Shown piece after piece: positions 31,172 through 39,423 of a stretch of DNA of 43,383 bases. Location of the stretch: the NCBI GenBank assembly GCA_964394085.1, contig CAYMWF010000012.1, forward strand, positions 43,430-86,812. The letters run 5' to 3'. Under the pieces are notes generated by a model that saw only the letters and a list, made by a program, of their open reading frames with translations, did no database searches and was not told the DNA's origin. Source of the DNA: CAYMWF01 sp964394085 [NCBI: uncultured Gemmatimonadota bacterium]. Its GTDB lineage: Bacteria > GCA-2686955 > CAYMWF01. The translations under genes were made by a program, and so were the position numbers. The first letter of the stretch is position 1. Each line of letters starts with the position of its first letter.

Positions 31172-31892
31172 AATGGAAGTCGAGCCCGAAGGAACATCTA
31201 TCGTAAAACACGATTCCGTATTACGGAAGAATCGATCGATACGGATGACCGTTAAACAGGAAAAAAACGGCGAGACTGAACGGCGGTTCGTAAAACGAGC
31301 GCAACGGGGAGAGAGAGAGGCTCTGCAGAATATAATAGAAGCTCATGCCCCGTGGATGTACAGGCTCGCTTATTCACTGAACGGCAACGTGGAAGACGCA
31401 GAAGACATATTACAGGAAACATTCCTGGCGGTAACACAGGGAATAAGTTCCTTCAAGGGACGTTCTTCACTGAAAACCTGGCTTTCGAGAATACTTGTAA
31501 AGCAGAATGCCCGCCACAGGCGATACCGCAGAATCCGTAAAACCCTTCCACTCGATCCTTTTTCGAAGCGTCGCGAACGGGAACATGAAAAAGCCTGGGA
31601 GGATAAAAGCGAGACGACCGGCAACCTTGAAATACGTATGGATCTCGAAACCATGCTGTCCGCACTTTCGCCCGAGCACCGGGATGTCCTCGTGCTCCGC
31701 GAACTCCAGGGTTTTTCATACCGGGAAATCGGTGAAATTCTTGACCTGCCGGTCGGCACAGTAGAATCAAGGTTGTTCAGAGCCCGACGGGATATCCGTC
31801 GCCGCTTCGAAGGGTACTTTTCAGATGCCGGAACACCGAGAGTCCGGTCCGGACGGGAGTCCCGAATCAAAAACCGGGAGAAGTTGAGATGA
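31146..31892 (+). CDS. ECF-type RNA polymerase sigma factor
   Basis: This extracytoplasmic-function sigma factor has region 2 (AYSLNGNVEDAEDILQETFL through SLKTWLSRILVKQNARHR) and region 4 (LSPEHRDVLVLRELQGFSYREIGEIL then GTVESRLFRARRDIRRRF). The ATG at 31146 has AGGAG nine bases before it and gives 248 residues, longer than usual because of about 45 extra N-terminal residues. ATG 31245 would give a standard-size protein. The stop overlaps the anti-sigma gene (ATGA), which fixes their ratio. It should direct transcription of this operon and distant targets when the anti-sigma factor lets go. No target promoter consensus could be defined from one window. Confidence 0.93.
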   Translation: MSRFESPDEMEVEPEGTSIVKHDSVLRKNRSIRMTVKQEKNGETERRFVKRAQRGEREALQNIIEAHAPWMYRLAYSLNGNVEDAEDILQETFLAVTQGISSFKGRSSLKTWLSRILVKQNARHRRYRRIRKTLPLDPFSKRREREHEKAWEDKSETTGNLEIRMDLETMLSALSPEHRDVLVLRELQGFSYREIGEILDLPVGTVESRLFRARRDIRRRFEGYFSDAGTPRVRSGRESRIKNREKLR

Positions 31893-32353
31893 CCGAATGC
31901 ATATTCAGACGGAAGATCAGCGCCTATTTCGATGGAGAACTGTCTGAAAACGAACGCCTGACCCTTAATAAGCATCTGGCGGACTGCGAGGAATGCTCTA
32001 CCGAGCTGACTTCAATCGAGCAGGTCTCCGCTGTGTTCGCATCCGAGGATCTGCCGAAAATCCCTCCGGCTCTACTGGCCTCGGTGCAAACCAGAACCCG
32101 GGTTGGGGCAAAAGATATCAGAAGGACCGCGGGAATTCTGACGGCGGCATCAATCGCCCTAATTATTGCCAGCGTCGCTCTGCTGCTTTCCGGAAACTTG
32201 AGCGCTCCGGAATCAGGAACAATTACCCGGGAATGGGATCGTGCGGCATCCAACGGATGGTTCGACACTTACGACTATACGAATGACAGTGCCGTCCAGC
32301 TTGCGTATGGTTTCTTCACAACAATCCCGGAGGAGGATGCCGAAAATGAGTAG
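31889..32353 (+). CDS. Membrane anti-sigma factor with zinc-finger (ZAS) domain
   Basis: The 154-residue protein begins with the zinc-binding anti-sigma motif H29-x3-C33-x2-C36 (NKHLADCEEC), also with Cys4 near the start. A single membrane helix (about 82-100, ILTAASIALIIASVALLLSG) and a periplasmic tail of about 50 residues follow. It should hold the ECF sigma factor at the inner membrane and release it upon an envelope signal. Its ATG overlaps the sigma stop by four bases, and its own stop overlaps the next gene. The zinc/thiol site could sense redox. Alternatively, the periplasmic tail could be regulated by the Spy-like protein that follows. Confidence 0.9.
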   Translation: MTECIFRRKISAYFDGELSENERLTLNKHLADCEECSTELTSIEQVSAVFASEDLPKIPPALLASVQTRTRVGAKDIRRTAGILTAASIALIIASVALLLSGNLSAPESGTITREWDRAASNGWFDTYDYTNDSAVQLAYGFFTTIPEEDAENE

Positions 32354-32915
32354 AACACGGTTTCTGATAGTACTGATGTTCTTTTTCACCCTTACTGCCG
32401 GAATCCTTATCGGGCTGGTTTCGGCGGGCGGCAGGCTCATCTGCCCCGTGCGCCCGCATCTCTCCCGTGAGCTTCATCTTTCAAGCGCCCAGGAACGAAA
32501 GATACAGGAAACCTGGACCAGGTTCATGGAATCGAGACACCGCGCGGGACGACGGGAGCGGTTTAAGGATGTAGATCTCTCCAGGCTGGAGGAACTCCAG
32601 TCCCGCCTGCCGGATGAGCAGAAACCGGTGGTTGCGGAAATCATTGATGAGATAAAAAATCTCGAAAGCAACAGGATGCTACGACGTAAAGCCATGATCG
32701 ACAGCGTTGTAGAAGAGACAAAAAAGATACTGGATGAAAACCAGCGCATGCAGTATGAGAAACTCCTGGAGGAAAGGGGCTACCCGGGCCCGTTTCCTCC
32801 TCACTATCCGCACCCGCGGGGAATGGGTATGCGGGGGCGTTTTCACATGGGAGAAAATTGTCAGAAGAGCCCAGACGATTCTACAGTAACCACGAAAAAA
32901 GGAGAAACGAGATGA
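32346..32915 (+). CDS. Spy/CpxP/CnrX-like periplasmic protein
   Basis: The ATG at 32346 has GGAGGA upstream and overlaps the anti-sigma stop. The frame open from 32241 runs inside that gene and is rejected. The 189-residue product has an N-terminal membrane anchor (FLIVLMFFFTLTAGILIGLV) and a long helical domain with the LTxxQ-like phrase ELHLSSAQERKIQETWTRFM and an EEtkKILDENQRMQYEKLL hairpin, as in Spy, CpxP, ZraP and CnrX. The C-terminal part is rich in Pro, His and Met (FPPHYPHPRGMGMRG), a plausible metal-binding tail. It is likely a periplasmic sensor or chaperone that controls the anti-sigma factor, as CnrX does with CnrY, but sequence alone cannot show metal specificity. Confidence 0.83.
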   Translation: MSRTRFLIVLMFFFTLTAGILIGLVSAGGRLICPVRPHLSRELHLSSAQERKIQETWTRFMESRHRAGRRERFKDVDLSRLEELQSRLPDEQKPVVAEIIDEIKNLESNRMLRRKAMIDSVVEETKKILDENQRMQYEKLLEERGYPGPFPPHYPHPRGMGMRGRFHMGENCQKSPDDSTVTTKKGETR

Positions 32916-33694
32916 ACGGTTCAAAAATCGAAAACATCCTGAAACAAGGGATCAAAGCTTCTGTTCTCGGGATCTTATTCGCCATACTGACCGCCGGCAG
33001 CGCTTCAGCCTGCCACCCGGGCTGCGGTATGGGTCACTTCCCGCCGGGATCCGAATTAGCGGATACATGGATTCTGCAAGCGGAATACGCTTCTGAAAAG
33101 ATGCTGCTTTCCGGAGACGAAGTCGTACAACTCGCGGAGATTTATGTTGCATCGAGGACCTCTTTTATCGAAACCGTGAAAAACAACACGAAAGGGAAAG
33201 GACATTGCCGCGGGGGCGGTAATCATGGCAAGGCACATATGGGGAAGAAGGGTGAGCATCGCGAGGTGATGATGAAGACCCGTCTGCTGGCGGTCGATGA
33301 TTTCGAAAAAGCAGTAGCTGAAAAACTCGGGGAGCAAAAGGCGGCGGAAGCGGCTGAGCTGCTCGGCTTCTTCACACCGCGATGGGACCACATGGTCCGG
33401 TCGCTCTCTGAGATGGAAATGGACGACCGAGTCTTCGCCGAAGCCATGGATCTGACGGCACGATTCGTTGTGGAAAACACATCTTTATGCTTGAACGGCG
33501 ACCTCGACCCCGCTGCCATGCACGAAACCTGCCGGAAGTACAAAGAAGAGCTCGACCTGAAGCTCGCTGAAATTTTCACTGATGAACAGCTTGAACAATG
33601 GAAGTCGAATACGAAGCACAAAGGATTCGGCCACAAACACGGGAAAGGCGGTCATCAGCACGGAGATAAAAAACATAACTGTTCCGGGAAATGA
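32912..33694 (+). CDS. Secreted His/Cys-rich protein, probable metal-binding
   Basis: The ATG at 32912 overlaps the previous TGA (ATGA) and has AAAGGAG eight bases upstream. The first 40 residues form a signal peptide (cleavage near ASA before CHPGCGMGH). The mature 220 residues are mostly helical. Two His/Gly/Lys-rich segments stand out: one near residues 95-120 (GKGHCRGGGNHGKAHMG) and the C-terminal tail (HKHGKGGHQHGDKKHNC). A late IFTDEQLEQWKS phrase resembles the LTxxQ motif of Spy-like proteins, so it may be a larger relative of its neighbour. I do not know a named family for it. A periplasmic metal sponge or sensor for Zn, Cu, Ni or Co is the natural hypothesis. Confidence 0.8.
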   Translation: MNGSKIENILKQGIKASVLGILFAILTAGSASACHPGCGMGHFPPGSELADTWILQAEYASEKMLLSGDEVVQLAEIYVASRTSFIETVKNNTKGKGHCRGGGNHGKAHMGKKGEHREVMMKTRLLAVDDFEKAVAEKLGEQKAAEAAELLGFFTPRWDHMVRSLSEMEMDDRVFAEAMDLTARFVVENTSLCLNGDLDPAAMHETCRKYKEELDLKLAEIFTDEQLEQWKSNTKHKGFGHKHGKGGHQHGDKKHNCSGK

Positions 33695-33732
33695 CCTTTC
33701 AAGAAAACCTCTTTAATCCTTTTCTTAAATAA

Positions 33733-33772
33733 GGCGATTGACCGGGTGGTGCATCATCACCGGTCAATCGCC
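33733..33772. terminator. Bidirectional terminator
   Basis: GGCGATTGACCGG (33733-33745) and its perfect complement CCGGTCAATCGCC (33760-33772) form a 13-bp stem. It lies between converging genes, 38 bases after the His-rich gene and 70 bases after the methyltransferase stop on the other strand. AT-rich sequence follows on both sides (ATTTAAA on plus, TTATTTAAG on minus), so it can serve both transcripts. Confidence 0.7.
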
Positions 33773-33842
33773 CATTTAAACTCCCGCTTCTCAGAGTATC
33801 TGCGGTCTTGTCCCATAATATCAGGCTTTTGGCCTCTTAAGA

Positions 33843-34895
33843 TTAACACTGTCCCGGTGCTATTCCGGTCACGAGCACGTGTGAAGGGGACGGAGCGGTG
33901 TGGACCTTGACATCGATATAACCGGAAGAAGTCAGCCAGTCCCGGTATTCGCTCGAAGAATAGCACCTGGTTGAAGAGGTTATACCGAAAAACAAAGCGA
34001 ATCCGTCGGTAACCAGGTCAGGCGGTGAATCCTCTCCCGGACGGTTGAAATCCCAAATCGCCACGGAACCGGCATCCCTGAGGGCGCTCCGGGCCTTTTC
34101 TAGAATGGACTTATTCTGGGCTTCAGTGAAGTGATGGACTATATTACCGAGAAATACCGAATCATAAGACTCGACACCCAGGTCTTCTGAGAGAATATCG
34201 CCGGATCTGTAGTCGACCAGATCTCCGAATCCCTCCCGGTTTCCCAACTCCCTGGCGAAAGGCAAAGCATCCGGAAGCTCAAGTACTACTGACCGCATCG
34301 GAGGATGTTTACCGCACAGGGCTGCTCCATACAACCCGTGTCCGCCACCGATATCCAGCATCTTAGCCGCTCCCCGTCGAACCGGCACCATGGATGCCAC
34401 CCATTCGGCGGCGGGACGGGCTGTCTCGAGCATCGCCTCCTGATTGACGCCCCACATTTCTCTTTCTGTCAAGAATTGGTTGAGATCGATGCTTTCACCC
34501 GTCTTAACTACATCTTCGAGGTTTCGGAGAGCTTCAAGCTGGATAGAGTTGAAATTCACCCAGGCCGTCAGTTTCACCGGGCTTTCCCGGGTCAGCGACG
34601 CCAGTGAAAGTTCAGTCAGTGAGTATAACTCTCCGTCCACGGACAGGTACCCCGCACAGACAAGAACCCTCATCATCAATTCCAGGATGTCCTCATTCAG
34701 TGACAGGGATCGAGAAAGCTCCGCGGCAGTGATTCTATCACCTCTGATAGCGTCGAATATACAGAGCCGGACCGCCGCAATCAGAGTTCGAGCCTGAATC
34801 ACCGGGAGGAAGGGATCAAAAAGAGATCTTACCGAGGGATTCGAATCGAGCAGCTTCGCTTCAACCGGATTGCTTCCTACAGGCAGATATCGCAT
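33843..34895 (-). CDS. O-methyltransferase family 2 (winged helix plus SAM domain)
   Basis: This is a 350-residue SAM-dependent methyltransferase of the caffeate/hydroxyneurosporene O-methyltransferase type. The N-terminal winged-helix dimerisation domain (about 35-105) is followed by the Rossmann domain with motif I LDIGGGHGLYGAAL (D181-G187), the acidic adenosine ligand in VVLELPD, and SVFLGNIVHHF with the general-base His region. AAAGGAGG six bases before the ATG marks the start. Such enzymes methylate small aromatic or polyketide hydroxyls, and the substrate is unknown here. It stands alone without a biosynthetic cluster. A 215-base gap separates it from the next gene upstream. Confidence 0.9.
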   Translation of the reverse strand: MRYLPVGSNPVEAKLLDSNPSVRSLFDPFLPVIQARTLIAAVRLCIFDAIRGDRITAAELSRSLSLNEDILELMMRVLVCAGYLSVDGELYSLTELSLASLTRESPVKLTAWVNFNSIQLEALRNLEDVVKTGESIDLNQFLTEREMWGVNQEAMLETARPAAEWVASMVPVRRGAAKMLDIGGGHGLYGAALCGKHPPMRSVVLELPDALPFARELGNREGFGDLVDYRSGDILSEDLGVESYDSVFLGNIVHHFTEAQNKSILEKARSALRDAGSVAIWDFNRPGEDSPPDLVTDGFALFFGITSSTRCYSSSEYRDWLTSSGYIDVKVHTAPSPSHVLVTGIAPGQC

Positions 34896-35110
34896 GAGGA
34901 TCCTCCTTTACGGGATAAACGCTTAATGACAGGATTGAAAAAATACGAATGAGTAAAGTACTTCGGGTATGGAATACCGGTTTATCGGATTCGGGATTTA
35001 AGGGGCGTCTTTCCAGAGGGAAGACTATTGTCTGAACGGCTCGGAGTCAAGGACGAAAATCAGGAACAGACCGGTTACTGAAATACTGAATCGGTCCTTA
35101 TTGAGAGTAG

Positions 35111-36274
35111 TCAACTGACAAGGTCCGCAATGAATGAGTCGATCAAAAGAAACAACTCTTCGGAAAAGTTGATTCGAGGCTGGTTTATTATAACGCTCCC
35201 GTTATCTGCCGCGATCACATCAACTTCGATCATCCCATCAGCCAGACACTCCCAGACAAATTCATAAAGCGGATCCCGATGTTCCATTGAAGGATAAAGA
35301 AACGGGGAGTCGCTGAAAGCCCTGATAATCATTTGCGCGGGAATCGGTTCTTCGTTCTCGCTCATCAGGTTATTCCAGACAGATTCATAATATTCGGCTG
35401 ATACTTCGCCGCCGTTGCATAACCCTCCGTCCGGGTAGTAGTAGTAGTTCGACGCGGTCCAGGGCATCGTAGCCATGACGGGGAAATATGCAAAGGGTGC
35501 TATGAGACGCTCGGCGTAATCGGCAACCAGAATGACAAGGTTGCCCAGAAGGATGTCGATCTCCCGGTAATTCGAACCCATCAGGTTAAATGCGCCAACG
35601 ATATCATCGATAGGAAGCCAGAATTGAGGGATTGCGAACCATCGATTGTGATCTACGATAGCCAGGAATTCGAGCCCGACGTCACACATCGTGTGGGCCA
35701 GATCGTAATTGCCACCGAAATCTTCGTCCGCGGAACGGTCGATGAAATACCAGTGGTACGGAGGATCGTCCGCGACGTGGGAAGCGGCGCCCATAAGGAA
35801 AGAAATCAACATGTACTGTTCGGTGTAAGGGGGGGAGTAAGTCGTCTTGATATGCGTAACAAATGCGTCGATAAACTGTGTCGAATGAGCATCGCTGGAC
35901 ATGGGATCGTTGAGTATGGCATAGCCGGCGTCGGGGAACGGAGCTCCAACCAGGTATGCGTCCCGGTTCTCAACCAGACAGTATTCAAGCTCAGGGATCG
36001 AAACCAGCGGGGCAGCGAGATCGGCCATGAACTGGTGTTGAGTCAGACCCGCGGATAGAGCGGGAGACGATGACGCCAAGAGCAGCAAACAGAGACCGGC
36101 GATCACGAAACCGGGCTGCAGCCGTAACCGGACCGTATCCACACAGGGATCCACGAATTTATTAAACCATGCAAAACGACCATTGAAAACACCGAATCTG
36201 AATAACCGCCTGAGAGAAGCAGTACAGGTTGAACTGTTTTTTTCGAACATGTCACCCCCAGATTGATATCTCAT
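35111..36274 (-). CDS. Secreted zinc phospholipase C-like protein
   Basis: The 387-residue exported protein has an all-helical domain resembling the zinc-dependent phospholipase C / S1-P1 nuclease fold. The phrase FLMGAASHVADDPPYHWYFIDRS fits the usual LGxxxHxxxD metal-ligand helix, and YDLAHTMCDVGLEF fits a later H/D/E ligand helix. The hydrophobic signal (FVIAGLCLLLLASSSPALSA) is preceded by about 50 residues when the ATG at 36274 is used. The ATG at 36250, with GGGGGTG upstream, is a better start but still leaves a long leader. Phospholipid hydrolysis is inferred only from the fold. The C-terminus is not recognised. It belongs to a run of exported hydrolases on this strand. Confidence 0.75.
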   Translation of the reverse strand: MRYQSGGDMFEKNSSTCTASLRRLFRFGVFNGRFAWFNKFVDPCVDTVRLRLQPGFVIAGLCLLLLASSSPALSAGLTQHQFMADLAAPLVSIPELEYCLVENRDAYLVGAPFPDAGYAILNDPMSSDAHSTQFIDAFVTHIKTTYSPPYTEQYMLISFLMGAASHVADDPPYHWYFIDRSADEDFGGNYDLAHTMCDVGLEFLAIVDHNRWFAIPQFWLPIDDIVGAFNLMGSNYREIDILLGNLVILVADYAERLIAPFAYFPVMATMPWTASNYYYYPDGGLCNGGEVSAEYYESVWNNLMSENEEPIPAQMIIRAFSDSPFLYPSMEHRDPLYEFVWECLADGMIEVDVIAADNGSVIINQPRINFSEELFLLIDSFIADLVS

Positions 36275-36435
36275 TACAACGAGGCTGCCGAGTATAAGAG
36301 CACCAGACTCCTGAGAATCGATCGCGACTGAAATTCACCGATTCAGATCCGGAAGCTAAAAAGCGCAGAACCCGGATTCGATTACCAAATTATACACGAA
36401 ACCGGAGATACCCGCCATTCGAGTCACCGGGCATC

Positions 36436-39207
36436 TTACGGCGTTATATCGAAAGCGCCGCTTCCTTCAACCCACACCTCCGGTAACTCGCCGGTCCGGA
36501 GGATCAGCGTATATCCGTTGCCGGGCGGGGCGTACGGAGGTACTTCCACTCCCAGGGTTCCCGAAAGGGATTCTCCCGGTGCGAGTTCGATTTGCACAGG
36601 TCCGGCTACCGGCCCGCCGGGCACTGGAGAGCCGTTGGGTAACAGGGCAGCGAGCCATGCTTCGCAATCGACCGTTCCCAGGGACCGGTTGCTGATGTAA
36701 TAATCGAAACCGAGCACTTCCCCGGGGGATACCGACGCTTCAGGAACGACCTGGACATCGAGAACCCAGGGCTCGAGCAGAAGCTCCCTGAGAATATAAT
36801 CCGTATTGGTCCGCATCGCCGTGTGATCGAACCGGTAAGGTCGTCCGCTGATGAAAGCGGCGCGCCCGCCTTCGGGCCTGTATTCACCGCCCTGGTCGGG
36901 GGCTCTCCAGGTGCCTATCCCTCTGTGCCCGCTGAATCCCCGTGTATCAATAAACATCAGTTCGCTTTCGGGTTGCGTGAAGGCCGTGTCGAACACGGCG
37001 CAGTAACTCTGCATGCCGTCGAAGGGCATGTCGACCAGGCCCTCCCGGACAGCTTTGCAGTTGTCGAGAGTATTCATCGATGCTTCCCGCCAGGTCAGAC
37101 CGAGATAGTCTTTCAGAGTGGAGATCATAAAATCCTGCCCCATCCGCGTCATAAGCAGGAGATTGCCCCCCGATTCCAGATAAGGGAATACCGGGGTATC
37201 GAGCCACTGGGAAAGATCGCCGAAATAATTGTTCCCGATCCATACTACTGTCGAGAAACGTTTCAATATATTCACCGGAACAGGGCCGTGACCGAGCGGT
37301 TCAGGCAGATAGGGGGGATAACCGGCCAGGTTGAAGAGATCCCAGAATCTGAACGGAAGGGTTCCGGTAAATATCGAATCTTCATATGCAGAATAAATCT
37401 CGTTCCCGTAGGTTCCCCAGGCTACCCCGTTCACCACGAGGATCCCGCTGTCGAAAGTGGGATTCGAAACAGGTTCATACGCCAGTTTCAGGATCCAGTC
37501 TTCCGGATCGAGCAGCAAGTCAAGGGGTTCGGTTTCGACATGCAGCTCGAACTGCTGTGCCTGTTCAGTATTCTGAACTACGAATATTTCGCTCCCGCTT
37601 CCGGTTTCCACCTCGATGTCGATCGGCATTTCGAAGAAGGTTCCGGTTTGAGATTGCGATATTGTCAGATCGATCACATATCCATCCCGAACCGGACGAG
37701 CTTCCCATGAATAGTTGTAGACAGGATAGTATTCTCCGTAGATCCACTGTTCGAAGAAATAGTCGAGGTCCAGGCCTGAAACCTGCTCGCAGATATCCCG
37801 GAAGTCTTCGGTCGTGGCCGAGCCGTACTGGTAACGGGTATCCTGGTAATAAGCCTGAAGGGAACTGAAAAAGTTATTATCACCGACAACGTGACGGAGC
37901 ATGTGGAGGATCCAGGAGCCCTTGGCGTAAGATAACCCACCGTGGAATATACGGTTCCAGTCGGATAGGTCCGGCACGTAGATGGTACCGGGCCCCAGGT
38001 AGCGGTTCTGACTCATTTCATCCCTGAATGCCTCTGTGCCGTAAACAACCTCCGTATACAGCGCTTCGGAATATGTTGCGAAACCCTCATTCAGCCAGAT
38101 GTGGTGAAAATCTTCGCAGGTTATCATGTCTCCCCACCACATGTGGGCAAGTTCATGGGCGATAAGTGACTCGCTCCAGCCGCCCATGCTGGACAAAGTC
38201 TGGTGTTCCATACCGCCGGGCCACCCGAATTCGGCGTGTCCGTATTTTTCTTCGAGAAACGGATACTCCCCGAAAAGCTCCGAGAAAATCGTCATCATAC
38301 CGGGTAAAAGCCCGTATGTAGCCTCGACCTTTCCGATATGATCGGGAAAAACGAAGTGCCTGATTTCCATGGAGTCGGAAGGTGAATAATAATAATAGTC
38401 CGAATATGTTTCGTAGGCGTAAACCGCCAGGGAAACCAGGTAAGTGGCTATCGGGTATCCTTCATGCCACCAGTAGGTGGTAGTACCGTCGGTTCCCTGC
38501 GTTGTCTCCCGCAGCAGACCGTTCGATGCGGCGATCATGTCCTCCGGCACGGTCAGCCTTATATCCACCGAATCGGGCTTATCGTGAGAAAAATCCTTGC
38601 AGGGCCACCAGGTTCTGGCACCGAAGGGTTCACTCAGACTCCATACGAGGTCTTGTCCTGCATGATGGTCGAAGCTGAACGCACCGGCCGACGGGGACGG
38701 AGTTCCCTCGTACACGGCACTGATCGAGATCTCTTCTCCGACTCCGTAGCTTCTATCCAGATCTATCGTCAGGATATTATCGGCCTGAGAAAAAGTAGTG
38801 GGTGAGCCGTTTACCGAACAGACGGAAACACCCATATTATCGTACAGGTTGAGTTCGAGTGTCGATAATGTTCCGGTAACGCCCCTTACTGTTGCGGACA
38901 CTTCTCCACTGACAGTTTCCTGGATAACATCAATCGAAAGCCTGAGATCGTAATACAGAGCATCATACTGCTCCATGTTCGGAGTAGGCTCGCTCTCCGT
39001 GTCCTTGCTACATCCATATAGGAAAGCTTTATTCTCGGCATGATGATACGCCGGCGGCAGATCCACCTGATCAAACTGGCTGATATCATCCTGCGGTGAA
39101 AATATGGCTGCGGATACTCCCGTAATTACCAGACCGGTAAAAACCGGCAGAAAAACGAAAAGAAAACCGGCGGTAAGCAAGTTGCGATTCAAATGTTCTT
39201 TCATCAT
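36436..39207 (-). CDS. Secreted M1-family aminopeptidase with C-terminal Ig-like module
   Basis: This 923-residue exported metallopeptidase starts with a signal segment (LLTAGFLFVFLPVFTGLVITG), then the M1 beta-domain (about 80-290) and the catalytic domain. The exopeptidase loop is GGMEH (331-335; GxMEN type, with Asn replaced by His). The zinc site is HELAHMWWGD with H351, E352 and H355, and E374 in LNEGFATY. A tyrosine for transition-state binding should follow near the SYAKGSWILHML segment. A domain of about 210 residues (about 600-810) looks like a GATase-like or flavodoxin-like insertion. The last 95 residues match the C-terminal module of the C39-like peptidase at 21693-22937. The protein should trim peptides outside the inner membrane. 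Confidence 0.93.
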   Translation of the reverse strand: MMKEHLNRNLLTAGFLFVFLPVFTGLVITGVSAAIFSPQDDISQFDQVDLPPAYHHAENKAFLYGCSKDTESEPTPNMEQYDALYYDLRLSIDVIQETVSGEVSATVRGVTGTLSTLELNLYDNMGVSVCSVNGSPTTFSQADNILTIDLDRSYGVGEEISISAVYEGTPSPSAGAFSFDHHAGQDLVWSLSEPFGARTWWPCKDFSHDKPDSVDIRLTVPEDMIAASNGLLRETTQGTDGTTTYWWHEGYPIATYLVSLAVYAYETYSDYYYYSPSDSMEIRHFVFPDHIGKVEATYGLLPGMMTIFSELFGEYPFLEEKYGHAEFGWPGGMEHQTLSSMGGWSESLIAHELAHMWWGDMITCEDFHHIWLNEGFATYSEALYTEVVYGTEAFRDEMSQNRYLGPGTIYVPDLSDWNRIFHGGLSYAKGSWILHMLRHVVGDNNFFSSLQAYYQDTRYQYGSATTEDFRDICEQVSGLDLDYFFEQWIYGEYYPVYNYSWEARPVRDGYVIDLTISQSQTGTFFEMPIDIEVETGSGSEIFVVQNTEQAQQFELHVETEPLDLLLDPEDWILKLAYEPVSNPTFDSGILVVNGVAWGTYGNEIYSAYEDSIFTGTLPFRFWDLFNLAGYPPYLPEPLGHGPVPVNILKRFSTVVWIGNNYFGDLSQWLDTPVFPYLESGGNLLLMTRMGQDFMISTLKDYLGLTWREASMNTLDNCKAVREGLVDMPFDGMQSYCAVFDTAFTQPESELMFIDTRGFSGHRGIGTWRAPDQGGEYRPEGGRAAFISGRPYRFDHTAMRTNTDYILRELLLEPWVLDVQVVPEASVSPGEVLGFDYYISNRSLGTVDCEAWLAALLPNGSPVPGGPVAGPVQIELAPGESLSGTLGVEVPPYAPPGNGYTLILRTGELPEVWVEGSGAFDITP

Positions 39208-39345
39208 TTCTCACTTTCCTGATTTCAGAATTATAGACCGGGAATAATCCGAAAACAGTTTCACGCACATGTTCACATTCAATAATTCGGGCGGACATTC
39301 TCCAGCAGAACAGATCCGCCCGGGAGGGCTTTCGTGTGCAAAGTA

Positions 39346-39379
39346 AAATATCCCGGACACTCGTTTTTGCCGGATATTT
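39346..39379 (-). terminator. Terminator of the alpha/beta-hydrolase gene
   Basis: Read on the minus strand, AAATATCCGG (39379-39370) pairs with CCGGGATATTT (39356-39346) with one bulged base, followed by TTTTACTTTG. It lies 45 bases beyond the hydrolase stop and before the M1 gene, which therefore probably has its own promoter in 39208-39345. Confidence 0.5.
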
Positions 39380-39423
39380 AAATCAAATTCCACCTGCCTT
39401 GAGGTTCGATTTAGGTATGCGGA

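Noticed and set aside
36823-37710. Plus-strand frame of 295 codons opposite the M1 aminopeptidase
   Set aside because: Shadow of the real gene. Composition follows the antisense of that frame and no family features are visible.
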